From JAWLHK01 sp041690355 [NCBI: bacterium] (GTDB lineage Bacteria > J088 > JAWLBW01), in the NCBI GenBank assembly GCA_041690355.1, contig JAWLHK010000011.1, positions 1-64,000 on the forward strand: a DNA stretch of 64,000 nt, read 5' to 3'. The notes beneath the pieces are model-generated. The model was not told where the DNA came from and did no database searches. It saw nothing but the letters and a program-made list of their open reading frames with translations. The position numbers and the translations under genes are program-made. Position 1 is the first letter of the stretch, and each line of letters opens with the position of its first letter. Shown here in pieces: positions 51,321 through 60,169 of this stretch.

Positions 51321-51860
51321 TTACTTCTTGCCCCCGGCCGGCTTGCTGCGCGCGTTGTACAGATCGAGCACCTTGGTGGTCAGATCGTTCTTCTCGGGCG
51401 CGTAGAGGATGCCCCCCTGCTGCTTCTCGAGAATCAGGGAGTAGCCCTCTTTGCGGGCCAGCTCCTTGAGAATGCCCTGCACATCGTCGTAGATGTCGCG
51501 GGTGAGCTGCTGCTCCTTCTCGAAGAGCCCCGTGCGCAGCTCCTGCATGCGGCGGGCGAGCTCTTCGCGCTCCATGAGCACTTTTTCCTGCTCCTTCTGG
51601 AAGGCTTCGGGGCTCAGCACCGTGCGCTTCTTCTCGAGGTCGCCGATCTTCTGTTTGAAGTCTTCTTCGCTCTTCTTGAGCTTCTCGGCGCGGAATTCCT
51701 GTTCCTGGGCAAGCAGGTCCTTGGCCGCCTGGCCGCGCTTGCTCTGATCCAGAATCCGCTGGAAGTCTACGTATCCGATTTTGACTTCCTGCGCGCCGGC
51801 AGGAACCGCTGCGGCCACCAGACCGAAAACCATCAGCGCCAGGGGGAGTTTACGCATCAT
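51321..51860 (-). CDS. skp: OmpH/Skp-like periplasmic chaperone
   Basis: This 179-residue protein has a signal peptide cut after AGA-QE (about residue 24). The Skp opening strand (KIGYVDFQRILDQSKRGQAAKDLL) precedes long charged coiled-coil arms (about 50-125) and a closing strand region (YSLILEKQQGGILYAPEKNDLTTKVLDLYN). It should chaperone outer membrane proteins. GAGGAGG precedes the ATG. It is first gene of the lipid A operon; bamA, which normally lies upstream, is replaced by a divergent phosphohexomutase. Confidence 0.9.
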   Translation of the reverse strand: MMRKLPLALMVFGLVAAAVPAGAQEVKIGYVDFQRILDQSKRGQAAKDLLAQEQEFRAEKLKKSEEDFKQKIGDLEKKRTVLSPEAFQKEQEKVLMEREELARRMQELRTGLFEKEQQLTRDIYDDVQGILKELARKEGYSLILEKQQGGILYAPEKNDLTTKVLDLYNARSKPAGGKK

Positions 51861-52127
51861 GTACCGCTTGCCTCCTCAGCAAAATGACAAACGTCCAGTG
51901 TAGCAAAGAAAGCCGTTCGAATTCCATCTCACCCGCGCCGGGCGACCGGATTCTCCACGCGCGATTTTTCTGGCCAGACGCAGGGCCATAGGCAAGGCCA
52001 TAGGCAGGGAAAGAAGCCGGAACACCGCTTGTGGAGCGCGGCCGGAGCGCCTAGACCTTCACGGGGGAATCGGTGTACACTAACCTTTTAGCGACCCTCC
52101 ACACCCCGCCCTTACTGGTAAAAACGC
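51861..52127. promoter_or_regulatory. Divergent skp / phosphohexomutase control region
   Basis: TACACT, a -10-like hexamer, appears once on each strand: minus at about 51896-51901 for skp and plus at 52076-52081 for the mutase. No convincing -35 can be paired with either. No gene lies in this 267-base region. Confidence 0.35.
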
Positions 52128-53573
52128 TTGGAATCCCTGACGCTTACACTTACCGCAAAGGACGAAATCGTTTTCGGAACCGACGGCTGGCGCGGCATCA
52201 TCGCCGACAGCTTCACGTTCGAAAACCTGGCGATCGTGGCAAAAGCCTACGCCAAATTCCTCAAGAAAGAGGGGCTCAACAAGGCGGTCGCCGTTGGCTA
52301 CGACACGCGGTTTCTTTCCAAGGAATTCGCGGAGATGGCCGCGGGGGTCATCGCGGCCAACGGGCTGCCGGTGCACCTTTCAAACCAGCCGATCCCCACG
52401 CCGGCCCTGAGCTACGCCGTGCGGATGCTCGATCTCGCCGGCGGGGTCATGATCACCGCCAGCCACAACCCCCCGGCTTTCAACGGCTTCAAGGTCAAGG
52501 GTTCCTACGGCGGCAGCGCCACCATGCCCATCGTGCGCAAGCTCGAGAAGGAGATCCGCACGCTCGGACGCGGCGACTACCGGCCCACAACTCCCCTCGC
52601 CGCCCAGATCGACGAAGGCCTGATCACGGTTCAGGACCTGCGCACCCCGTTCCTCAAGCGCGTCGGCGAGCTGGCGGGGCTCAAGGGGACGGCCCCGGGC
52701 CCCATCGTCGTCGATTCCATGTACGGCGCGGGCCAGGGGTGCATGGCCGAAGTTCTGCGCGCCGCGGGGTACGAGGTCATCGAAATCCGCAACACGATCA
52801 ACCCCTCCTTCGGGGGAAATGCTCCGGAGCCGATCGAGAAGCACCTGGCACCCCTGCGCGAAGCCATCTTCACTCACAAGGCGGGCATCGGCCTGGTGAC
52901 CGACGGCGACGCCGACCGCATCGCCGCCATGGACGGCGCGGGCAACTATGTCGACAGCCATCGCATTTTCGCTCTGCTCCTCCGGTTCCTCGTCGAGTCG
53001 CGCAAGGAAGTCGGCAAGATCGTCAAGGCGTTTTCGAGCACGCAGATGATCGATCGGCTCGCGCGCCGCTACGGCACGCCGCTCGACATCGTGCCGGTGG
53101 GCTTCAAGTACATCACCGAGGTCATGCTGCAGGAAGACGTGCTCATCGGGGGCGAAGAAAGCGGTGGCATCGGCCTGCGCGGCCATCTGCCCGAACGCGA
53201 CGGCGTCCTGAACGGGCTGCTGCTCGTGCGCATGTGCGAAGAAGCGAACACCAATCTGGCCGGGCTCGTCGCCGATCTGCTGCGCGAGGTCGGTCCCCAC
53301 GAATTCGCCCGCCGCGACCTGATATTCACCGAGCACGAAAAGGTCGTGACCACGCGCCGTCTGCGCGACGATCCGCCCCGGGAGCTGGCGGGCATGACGG
53401 TCGAGCGCGTCTCGGAGATCGACGGCACCAAGTTCTTCTTTGAAGACGAAGAGTGGCTCATGATCCGCCAGTCGGGCACCGAGCCCGTGGTTCGCCTGTA
53501 CAGCGAGGCGAAGAGCATGGCGCGCGTCGAGGCCTACCTGGATGCCATGGAGCAGTGGCTGCGGCAGAAATAG
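52128..53573 (+). CDS. Phosphoglucomutase/phosphomannomutase family enzyme
   Basis: This 481-residue alpha-D-phosphohexomutase has the phosphoserine loop TASHNPPAFNG (about 106-116), the metal loop DGDADRIA (about 263-270), the sugar loop GGEESGGIG and the phosphate loop RQSGTEPVVRLY. All four active-site loops are intact. Substrates are probably glucose or mannose phosphates feeding LPS and glycogen pathways. The start is TTG 52128 and lacks a clear ribosome site, so the true start could be a little downstream. Divergent from the lipid A operon. Confidence 0.88.
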   Translation: MESLTLTLTAKDEIVFGTDGWRGIIADSFTFENLAIVAKAYAKFLKKEGLNKAVAVGYDTRFLSKEFAEMAAGVIAANGLPVHLSNQPIPTPALSYAVRMLDLAGGVMITASHNPPAFNGFKVKGSYGGSATMPIVRKLEKEIRTLGRGDYRPTTPLAAQIDEGLITVQDLRTPFLKRVGELAGLKGTAPGPIVVDSMYGAGQGCMAEVLRAAGYEVIEIRNTINPSFGGNAPEPIEKHLAPLREAIFTHKAGIGLVTDGDADRIAAMDGAGNYVDSHRIFALLLRFLVESRKEVGKIVKAFSSTQMIDRLARRYGTPLDIVPVGFKYITEVMLQEDVLIGGEESGGIGLRGHLPERDGVLNGLLLVRMCEEANTNLAGLVADLLREVGPHEFARRDLIFTEHEKVVTTRRLRDDPPRELAGMTVERVSEIDGTKFFFEDEEWLMIRQSGTEPVVRLYSEAKSMARVEAYLDAMEQWLRQK

Positions 53574-53582
53574 GCCCTGCAA

Positions 53583-53722
53583 ACCAAGCGCCAAGCGCTA
53601 AGCACTAAGCGCTGACCGGCGAGGGCAGGACGTTCCAGGTCCTTGCCGGTAAATCGTCAATCGCCAATCGTAACTTGCCAGCGCCAAGCGCCGAGCACTA
53701 AGCGCTACGAAAGCATCGGAAC
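53583..53722 (+). repeat. Composite heptamer module plus second array
   Basis: AGCGCCA, AGCGCTA, AGCACTA, AGCGCTG units (53587-53614), core CGGCGAGGGCAGGACG...GTCCTTGCCGG, TCGTCAA/TCGCCAA/TCGTAAC units (53653-53673), then again AGCGCCA, AGCGCCG, AGCACTA, AGCGCTA units (53680-53707). The element follows after 15 bases. Confidence 0.75.
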
Positions 53723-53850
53723 CCGTTCGTGTCGAGCCGACGCCAGGATGCAGAGCGGCCTGCGACGGCGAGACAGGCGCATGGGCACTCAGGTGCACCT
53801 CTCGCTGTCGACCTCCACCCTGTTCCGGTCAGTCAGCTCGAGGCGAACGG
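53723..53850 (+). repeat. 128-bp inverted-end element, copy 3
   Basis: Ends are again CCGTTCGTGTCGAGC and GCTCGAGGCGAACGG. Interior shared blocks are GACGGCGAGACAG and CCTCTCGCTGTCGACCT. It lies between an AGCGCYR array and a core-plus-CGTCACT module. Confidence 0.75.
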
Positions 53851-53959
53851 AAAAGGAGACGCCCGGTCAAGGCGAGAAGTATCGAGCGGCCCTTGCCGGC
53901 AAATCGTCAATCGTCAAGTGTCTTGATTCGTCACTCGTAACTCGTCACTCGTCACTCCT
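53851..53959 (+). repeat. Composite module, core and second array only
   Basis: GGTCAAGGCGAGAAG...GGCCCTTGCCGG core (about 53865-53899), TCGTCAA units (53903-53918), then CGTCACT/CGTAACT units (53929-53957). It ends 2 bases before the -35 of the next gene. Confidence 0.7.
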
Positions 53960-53960
53960 C

Positions 53961-53989
53961 TTGACCGCTCCCCAAGCGGGCCCCAGAAT
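53961..53989 (+). promoter_or_regulatory. Promoter of the small coiled-coil gene
   Basis: TTGACC (53961-53966), 17 bases, CAGAAT (53984-53989). Transcription would start near 53996, 8 bases before ATG 54004. The -35 begins directly after the heptamer array. Confidence 0.5.
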
Positions 53990-54003
53990 AGGGGAAGGAG
54001 GGG

Positions 54004-54309
54004 ATGTCACGCATGACCAATTCGGAACGCGATCTCAAGCTGCTCAAGCAGAAGATCGATCTGCTCATCGACGGCTATCAGGTTCTCTACATGAAACTCG
54101 AGCAGCAGAACCGCCTCCTGAAGCGGGTTGAAGCGCAGCTCCCGGCGCCCCCGGAGTCCGAAGACCGCGCCGAAGAAGACCAGCTGCTCGCCTCAGCCGA
54201 AAACTCGAAGGTCGTCCGCATGAGCGAACGCTTTCTCGCCCGCGTCCGCCGCACCGCCCAGCCCCCCGAAACCACCGACTGGGACCCCGACGAGCCGCAG
54301 CCCTCCTGA
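54004..54309 (+). CDS. Small coiled-coil protein, unknown function
   Basis: This 101-residue protein has a heptad-rich helix (ERDLKLLKQKIDLLIDGYQVLYMKLEQQNRLLKRVEAQL in register, about 8-46), then an acidic Glu/Asp stretch, a short basic helix (MSERFLARVRRT) and a Pro/Asp tail. GGAGG lies just before the ATG; ATG 54013 has better spacing and may be the real start. It is probably cytoplasmic and oligomeric. It is flanked on both sides by heptamer repeat modules. Confidence 0.65.
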   Translation: MSRMTNSERDLKLLKQKIDLLIDGYQVLYMKLEQQNRLLKRVEAQLPAPPESEDRAEEDQLLASAENSKVVRMSERFLARVRRTAQPPETTDWDPDEPQPS

Positions 54310-54876
54310 AGCAAGCGCCAAGCGCTGAGCACTGAGCGCCAAGGAAGCAAGGACCTGGCATTCAAGTTCCATTGATGGCCAGGATGGGTGCGCCGCTGCA
54401 GTTCCCCCCTCGGGGGAACGTGTCCAGCAACTCCAACCCTGAGGGAGGGGGGGCACTCACGCAAAGCGCCAAGCGCTGAGCGCTGAGCGCCAAACGAGGC
54501 AAGGGCGAAGTGTTTCAAGGCCCTTTCCGAATACTCGTCACTCATCACTCGTAACTCGTAACTCGTAACTCGTCATCCCCCAAATCGTCAATCGTAAATC
54601 GTCAATCGTAAATTGAGTGGAGCGTTTCGTCGCGATCCCCCACGCCTGTGGCCGGGTCGCGACATACCCGCCCGCCGCGCAACCGGGTCCCCATCCACCC
54701 TCCGGCCGGCGTTCGTTCCGGCCACCTCGACCACGACTTCACCATGACGACGCCCGTTGTCTTCTCGCTTCGCCGGGCGGCGGCCGAGGCGCGGCGTGGC
54801 TGGCACGGATCACGCTTTTCGCAATCCCGCCGACGTACCGGGCCCTCCCGGCCCGGGCGTCCATGGAGGATTGCCT
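54310..54876. other. Repeat-rich gap ahead of the heparinase-like gene
   Basis: The first 310 bases are heptamer modules with a perfect hairpin GTTCCCCC-CTC-GGGGGAAC (54401-54419). The remaining 260 bases (54618-54876) are GC-rich with no recognised gene and should contain the promoter of the heparinase-like gene. Confidence 0.5.
54312..54617 (+). repeat. Two consecutive composite heptamer modules
   Basis: Module 1: AGCGCCA, AGCGCTG, AGCACTG, AGCGCCA units (54315-54340), then AGGAAGCAAGGACC and a spacer with the GTTCCCCC hairpin. Module 2: AGCGCCA, AGCGCTG, AGCGCTG, AGCGCCA units (54464-54492), core GAGGCAAGGGCGAAG...AAGGCCCTTTCC. Then come CGTCACT/CATCACT/CGTAACT units (54536-54570) and TCGTCAA/TCGTAAA units (54582-54615). 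This is the longest example in the window. Confidence 0.75.
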
Positions 54877-57800
54877 ATGCGTTCGATCGCACGAATGACC
54901 GCCCTGCTGCTGCTCGTCCACGCGGTGCCCGCCTGGGCGAAGACCGAGTCGACCATCTATACCCCGGAGAAGGTGCAGTCGGCGCGCGACAACATCGCCC
55001 GCTACGACTGGGCGAAGTCGGCCCGCGACACGGTCGTGGCCTACGCCGCGAAGTGGGTGGCCATGAGCGATGAACAGATGTGGAATTTGCCCGTCGAGCA
55101 GACGGTACCCCGCACGATCTACGTGAACCAGCATCTCGGCTGCCCCATTCACGGCCGCCAGATCATCGACAAGTATGGCGCCTACGGCGGCTGGAAGGTC
55201 GATCCGGTCAACAAGCCCTGGAAGGTGCAGTGCCCCATCGGCGGCGAAACCTGGCCCACGAACGATTACGCGCGCTTCTACGCCAGCGGCAAGGACGCGA
55301 ACAACGTATTCCAGTTCTCCCGCGCCAACCGCTCGCTGCTCTACTCGGTCGACAGCACACGCAACTACGGCGTCGACGACGGCACCGGCTACGTCGACGG
55401 TTCGGGCAACCGCTACAATTTCATCGCCTACTACGTGCACTGGGGGGTCTGGCAGAACGTCGGCCGCAGCTGGAGCCAGGCCCTCGTGAACCTGGGCGAG
55501 GCCTATGCCATGACCGGCAACCAGGCCTACGCCCACAAGGCGGCCATTCTGCTCAGCCGCATCGCCGACCTGCTGCCGAGCATGGATACGAATTACTGGT
55601 CGTCGCGCGGCTATCCGCAGGGCGACGGCACCAGCGGACGCGGGCTCGTGCTCGGTTCCATCTGGGACGCCAAGACGGCCTCGGCGGTCGCCCGGGCCTG
55701 GGACGCCGTCTGGCCCGGCATTCAGAACGATCCCGCCCTCTATACCTTTCTGCAGGGTAAAGCGAACCAGTACGGACTCTCGACGGTCAATTCGCCGTCG
55801 GCGCTGGCGGCGCACATCCGCATCCGCGCCCTGGTCCCGATGCTGCAGGCGGTGCAGCAGCGGCGCATCCGCGCGAACGAAGGGGTGCACCAGAGCGCCT
55901 ACGCCGAAATGGCCCTCGCCCTGGATGATGCGACGGCGACTCCGCAGTGGCTCGACTGGCTGCTCCAACCGGGCACCGTCTACGACGGCGGCGGACATCT
56001 CCCCTCGGTGCTCGTCGACTGGGTCGACCGCGACGGCGGCACCGACGAGGCCTCGCCGGGCTATACCTGGGTCTGGCTTGAAGCCATCCAGCCGCTGGCC
56101 GACCTGATCGAAGACAGCCCGTACGCAGAAAAATTCTCGCTGACGAAGTATCCGAACTTCCGCCCCTTTCTCTCCTTCCCCTTCTGGCTGCAGATCCAGC
56201 CGACCTACTATCCGCACATCGGCGATGACGGCGCGACCGGCAATCCGGGGCTCGCGCCGGGAACCGACGCGGGGCGCTACGCCGCCGCCTTCCACCGCTA
56301 CGGCTATCCGGAACTGGCGCGCATGGCCTATACGCTCAACGGCAACAAGGCCGATGGTCTTCACGGCAGCGTCTGGGATCCGGGCGCCGACGAGACGGCC
56401 GCCGCCATCGCCGCCGTCGTGCAGAAGGAGGGCGTGATCGAGCGCGGTCCGCTCCTGCTCCCCGGCTACGGCCTGCACGCCCTGACGACGACGACCGAGA
56501 ACCGCGAGCCCGCCGCCGTCTGGCTCTACAGCGGACGCATGGCCAAGCACGGGCACTGGGACCGGCTGAACCTCGGGCTCTACGGCTACGGGCTCGATCT
56601 GGCCCCCGACCTGGGGTACCCCGACTATCCGACCGTCGACAGCCCGAACTACTGGGGCTTTCAGAACAACACCGTCTCGCACAATACGGTCGTCGTCGAC
56701 GCGAAGCGCCAGAAGGCCGTGCGCGCCGGCATGACGCAGGCCTTTCTCGCCGACACCCCGGTCAAGGTCATGGAGGTCGACGGCAACGGCGTCTATGATG
56801 CGGCGCAGACCTACCGGCGCACGGTGCTCCAGGTTCCCACCGACCGCGGCTTCTACGTCGTCGACCTGTTCCGCGTCAAGGGCGGCAGCGACCACCTCTA
56901 CAGCTTTCACGCCGGCCCCGGCGGCGTCACCCCGCAGAACCTCAAGCTCGTGCTGCAGACCGGCGGCACCTATGCGGGCCCCTCGGTCCCGTTCGGCTCC
57001 TTCTATGACGGAACCTGCTGCACCAGCTACACGGGAAGCGGTTTTCAGTTCTTCGACAACGTCTATCGTGACACCGCCCCGCCGGAGTCCTTCGCTCTCG
57101 AATGGGCCGTGCAGGACAACTGGGGGGCCAATGCGGCCGGGCGTGACGTGCGCCTCAAGGTCTGGTCGGCGGGCGACCGGGCTTCGAACGTGGCAATCGC
57201 GCGCGCCTATCCGCCGGCGAACATTCCGGGCAACCCGACCTCGCTGCGCTATCTGCTGGAGCGGCGGGTGGGGGCGGCGCCCCTGACGAGCACCTTCGTG
57301 CACGTGCTCGATCCCTACGAGGCGAGCGCCCAGGTCGCGGGGGTCGAACGCTTTACTCCGGTTCCCTCGACCGACGCGCAGGGATTCCCGCGCGTCGGCC
57401 TCCGCGTGCGGCTGACCGACGGACGCGTCGATACGATCATCCACAGCCTCGAAGCGGGCACTACAACGGTCGCGCCGACGGCCGACGGCGCGCAGCCCGC
57501 CTTCGAAGCCGACGGCCGCTTCACGGTCGTGGCCTCGCGCGACGGTACGATCGAGTGGGCCCACGTCGCCGGCGGTGCCGGGCTGCGGGCCGACGGCCAG
57601 GGCGACGTGCGCAATTCGCCCCCGTGGCGCGGCAACATCCTCGCCATCGACTCTTCCCGCAGCAACGACGTCAGGCTCGACGTCTCGCCGCCGCCGCCGG
57701 CCGGCCGCTGGACAGGGCGCTGGCTGCGCGTGGCGCGTCCCGACGGCCACAACCCGATTTACCGGATCCAGTCCGTCTATGCGACAGCAGAGACGGCGAC

Positions 57801-58167
57801 GGTCCTGCTGGGCCGGGTAAACCCTGTCCGCGGGCACAAGGTGCTCACCGACTATGCGCAGGGGACGGCCGCCGACATCGTCGCGGGCGACGCGTACGAA
57901 GTGCTCGCCGACGCCTGGGGCAAGCCGGGGAGCTTCGTGCCCGAGGCCGACGACGTGCGCTACCCCGACGGCGAAGGGCCGGTGGCCGACGGCGGTGGCG
58001 ACTCCGGATCGACGGGGGGCGAATCGGTCGTCAGCGCGCGCGTCGGCTCGACGCGGCGCTCGACATCCTGCGCGACGGCCCCGACGGCGGGGCTGGCTCC
58101 GCTCGCGGCAAGTCTGGTCTGGATGGGCATGCGCCGCCGCCGACGCGGCGGCGCGCGTCAGGCTTGA
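54877..58167 (+). CDS. Secreted heparinase II/III-like protein with MYXO-CTERM-style tail
   Basis: This 1096-residue secreted protein (signal peptide to AWA, about residue 21) has an alpha/alpha-toroid region (about 40-480: NFIAYYVHWGVWQNVG, HKAAILLSRIADLLP, SPGYTWVWLEAIQPLADL). A heparinase II/III beta-sandwich follows (about 540-800: HGHWDRLNLGLYGYG, NNTVSHNTVVVDAKRQK). The C-terminus is a Gly/Ser linker, then SCATAP, a hydrophobic helix and MRRRRR, the layout of MYXO-CTERM sorting tails. It probably cleaves uronic-acid polysaccharide at the cell surface. ATG 54877 follows GGAGG. It overlaps hslO convergently by 10 bases. Confidence 0.82.
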   Translation: MRSIARMTALLLLVHAVPAWAKTESTIYTPEKVQSARDNIARYDWAKSARDTVVAYAAKWVAMSDEQMWNLPVEQTVPRTIYVNQHLGCPIHGRQIIDKYGAYGGWKVDPVNKPWKVQCPIGGETWPTNDYARFYASGKDANNVFQFSRANRSLLYSVDSTRNYGVDDGTGYVDGSGNRYNFIAYYVHWGVWQNVGRSWSQALVNLGEAYAMTGNQAYAHKAAILLSRIADLLPSMDTNYWSSRGYPQGDGTSGRGLVLGSIWDAKTASAVARAWDAVWPGIQNDPALYTFLQGKANQYGLSTVNSPSALAAHIRIRALVPMLQAVQQRRIRANEGVHQSAYAEMALALDDATATPQWLDWLLQPGTVYDGGGHLPSVLVDWVDRDGGTDEASPGYTWVWLEAIQPLADLIEDSPYAEKFSLTKYPNFRPFLSFPFWLQIQPTYYPHIGDDGATGNPGLAPGTDAGRYAAAFHRYGYPELARMAYTLNGNKADGLHGSVWDPGADETAAAIAAVVQKEGVIERGPLLLPGYGLHALTTTTENREPAAVWLYSGRMAKHGHWDRLNLGLYGYGLDLAPDLGYPDYPTVDSPNYWGFQNNTVSHNTVVVDAKRQKAVRAGMTQAFLADTPVKVMEVDGNGVYDAAQTYRRTVLQVPTDRGFYVVDLFRVKGGSDHLYSFHAGPGGVTPQNLKLVLQTGGTYAGPSVPFGSFYDGTCCTSYTGSGFQFFDNVYRDTAPPESFALEWAVQDNWGANAAGRDVRLKVWSAGDRASNVAIARAYPPANIPGNPTSLRYLLERRVGAAPLTSTFVHVLDPYEASAQVAGVERFTPVPSTDAQGFPRVGLRVRLTDGRVDTIIHSLEAGTTTVAPTADGAQPAFEADGRFTVVASRDGTIEWAHVAGGAGLRADGQGDVRNSPPWRGNILAIDSSRSNDVRLDVSPPPPAGRWTGRWLRVARPDGHNPIYRIQSVYATAETATVLLGRVNPVRGHKVLTDYAQGTAADIVAGDAYEVLADAWGKPGSFVPEADDVRYPDGEGPVADGGGDSGSTGGESVVSARVGSTRRSTSCATAPTAGLAPLAASLVWMGMRRRRRGGARQA

Positions 58168-59048
58168 CGGCTGCGATCGAGAAGGCTCTCGAGTTCGGTC
58201 CGATCGAACCGGTAGAACTCGTTGCAGAACTCACAGCGCACCTCGGCGCCGGCTTCCTTCTCGATCATGTCCTGCAGCTCGTCTTCACCCAGCGCGATGA
58301 GGGTGCGCTCGACGCGCGAGCGGGAACAGGGGCACCGGAAGCTGACCGGCTCGGTGGCGTTTACCTCGTACTGAAAGCCGTGGAACACGCGCTCGAGCAT
58401 GTACTCGGGGGCGTCTTCGCGGCGCAGCACGGTCTGCAGCGGCGGCAGCCCGAGCAGATTTCCCTCGAGCCTTGCGAAGGCGTCTTCGCCGGCCCCCGGC
58501 AGATTCTGCAGAAGCAGCCCGCCGGCCGCGGCGACCGACCCGTCATCGCCCAGCCAGAATCCGAGGTCGACGTGAGAGGGAATCTGGGCGCTGACCGAGA
58601 AATAGTGCGCAAGGTCGCCGGCGATGTCGCCGTGCAGCAGGGGGACGATTCCCTGATACCGCTCGCGCAGCCCCAGGTCGGAGGTGACGCTCAGGACGCC
58701 CGCCCCCAGGCCGCGGTTGACGTCGGGTTGCCCGTCGGGGCGCGGCGGGGCCTCGGCGTCGGGCGCCAGCACATAGCCGCGCACGTTGCCCTCGCCGTCA
58801 GCGTCGGCATAGACCTCCTTGAGCGGACCCGCGACCTTGAACTGCAGGCCGATGCGATGGTTTCCCTTGACCATGGTCGACGCAAGCAGGGCCGCATTGA
58901 GGGCCCGCCCCAGCGCGGCGGCGGCGAGCGGCCCCCCGCCGCCGCGCAGACGCGCCTCCTCACAGAGGCCGGTCGTAACGAGGGCGACCCCCCGGAGGTT
59001 CAGTTCCCGGCTGGTGACCCGGACACGACGATTACGATGTTCAGACAC
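58158..59048 (-). CDS. hslO: Redox-regulated chaperone Hsp33
   Basis: This 296-residue protein is Hsp33, a holdase activated by oxidation. The zinc-binding Cys are Cys239 and Cys241 (CPC) and Cys272 and Cys275 (CEFC), so the redox switch is intact. Family blocks GPLKEVYADADGEGNVRGYV, GVLSVTSDLG, YQGIVPLLHGDIAGDLAHYF and GGLLLQNLPGA are present. It is cytosolic. It is convergent with the heparinase-like gene, sharing 10 bases at their 3' ends. Confidence 0.95.
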   Translation of the reverse strand: MSEHRNRRVRVTSRELNLRGVALVTTGLCEEARLRGGGGPLAAAALGRALNAALLASTMVKGNHRIGLQFKVAGPLKEVYADADGEGNVRGYVLAPDAEAPPRPDGQPDVNRGLGAGVLSVTSDLGLRERYQGIVPLLHGDIAGDLAHYFSVSAQIPSHVDLGFWLGDDGSVAAAGGLLLQNLPGAGEDAFARLEGNLLGLPPLQTVLRREDAPEYMLERVFHGFQYEVNATEPVSFRCPCSRSRVERTLIALGEDELQDMIEKEAGAEVRCEFCNEFYRFDRTELESLLDRSRQA

Positions 59049-59224
59049 AAAAAAACTCCGTTCTATACACTATAGCGAGAGACCGGCGCGGTTTCGACCA
59101 CAGGCGGTTGCTTCAGGGCCGGTATGCGAGCCTCGCCGCGTGGGAGAGCGCCCGGGAAGACGCAACGTACTGGCAAGCGGCCGAACCCTATGGTACGGTT
59201 TGTCTTACTGTGGAGTCGAACCTC

Positions 59225-59977
59225 ATGCGATCGGTTGTCTCTGTTGTTGCGCTCGCGTTCCTGCTCTCGGCCTGCAGCGGCCTGCCCAAGTCGCTGCAGC
59301 CCTACCGCGAAGATCCCACGGCTCTGGTCCACCAGATCGACCAGCACGTGTACTCGCCCGTCACGGCAGGCCTCAAGTCGCTGCAGGCCGACCTGCTCAT
59401 CGACGTCACCGGCTTCTTCCCCCCCGAACGCCGGCCGGCAGAGCCGGTCTGGGTGCCCGGCGGCTTCGTGTGGAGCGAGGGCAAAAGCGCCTTCCGCCTG
59501 GCGCTCCCCCCGAAAGCGGCCCAGCTCGAGGCCCAGCTGCTCAGGACGCTCGAGGGCAAGGAAGAAGACATCGTGAACCGCCCGTTCTCAGAGCGGCTGG
59601 CCGGCGACACCCTTTCGGTACAGAAAACCGACGACGACCGCCTGGCCGTCACGGCGCGCACCCCTTCGGGCAATACCTGGCGGCTGCGGGTCGACGAAAA
59701 CTTTCTCGTTCCCCAGGTCGAGGTCGACGCCGGCACCATGAAAATCCTGAGCGCCCTCGCCTATGACGATGCCCGGCCGGCACGGATTCAGGAAATCGCC
59801 ACCGAATACCTGGGTGCCCAGACGACCCGCGTGCTCGTGAAAATCGCCTACGAGACCGTCGAGGGCTTTGCGATCCCGAGCGAGCTGTCCTACACGGGGG
59901 CCGTGGGGCAGGTCCAATTTCCGCCCTTCACGATTCGTCTGCGCAATGTACGCGTCAACGAGCCTGTACGCCTCTGA
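59225..59977 (+). CDS. Envelope lipoprotein, LolA/DUF4292-like in layout
   Basis: This 250-residue protein has lipobox LSAC (Cys17). Beta-strand-rich sequence follows (LQADLLIDVTGFFPPERR, GGFVWSEGKSAFRLAL, DTLSVQKTDDDRLAVTARTP, NTWRLRVDENFLVPQVEVDAG, VQFPPFTIRLRNVRVN). This order of strands resembles LolA/LolB-type lipid carriers, but no signature proves it. ATG 59225 is chosen because the signal peptide starts there. It stands alone, with the SWIB gene 190 bases downstream. Confidence 0.55.
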   Translation: MRSVVSVVALAFLLSACSGLPKSLQPYREDPTALVHQIDQHVYSPVTAGLKSLQADLLIDVTGFFPPERRPAEPVWVPGGFVWSEGKSAFRLALPPKAAQLEAQLLRTLEGKEEDIVNRPFSERLAGDTLSVQKTDDDRLAVTARTPSGNTWRLRVDENFLVPQVEVDAGTMKILSALAYDDARPARIQEIATEYLGAQTTRVLVKIAYETVEGFAIPSELSYTGAVGQVQFPPFTIRLRNVRVNEPVRL

Positions 59978-60169
59978 GCGGCCGGTGAGCCGCTTGAAAA
60001 TAACGCTGTTTGAAGAATTTCGGGTCGACAGGCGGTCAAGGGCCGCGTTACCATGCACTTTTACAGGGGTGAGACCGGAGCGACCCGCCGGAAGAACCTC
60101 GCCCCGACGCGCCAGCGGGCGCAGCGCCGCTTTACACCAAATCCCCCCTTTTCTGAGGAGAACCTGACC

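Larger units (their letters stand above)
53574..54003. other. Gene-free repeat-rich region
   Basis: This 430-base gap holds two heptamer modules around a complete inverted-end element, then a promoter for the small coiled-coil gene. No gene is seen. Confidence 0.6.

Noticed and set aside
53583-54617. Repeat arrays considered as CRISPR
   Set aside because: The repeat is 7 bp with no unique spacers, units are imperfect, and there are no cas genes nearby.
54739-57837. A 1032-codon open frame antisense to the heparinase-like gene
   Set aside because: It has low-complexity Arg/Gly/Val composition and no domain; the sense frame has clear family blocks and a signal peptide.
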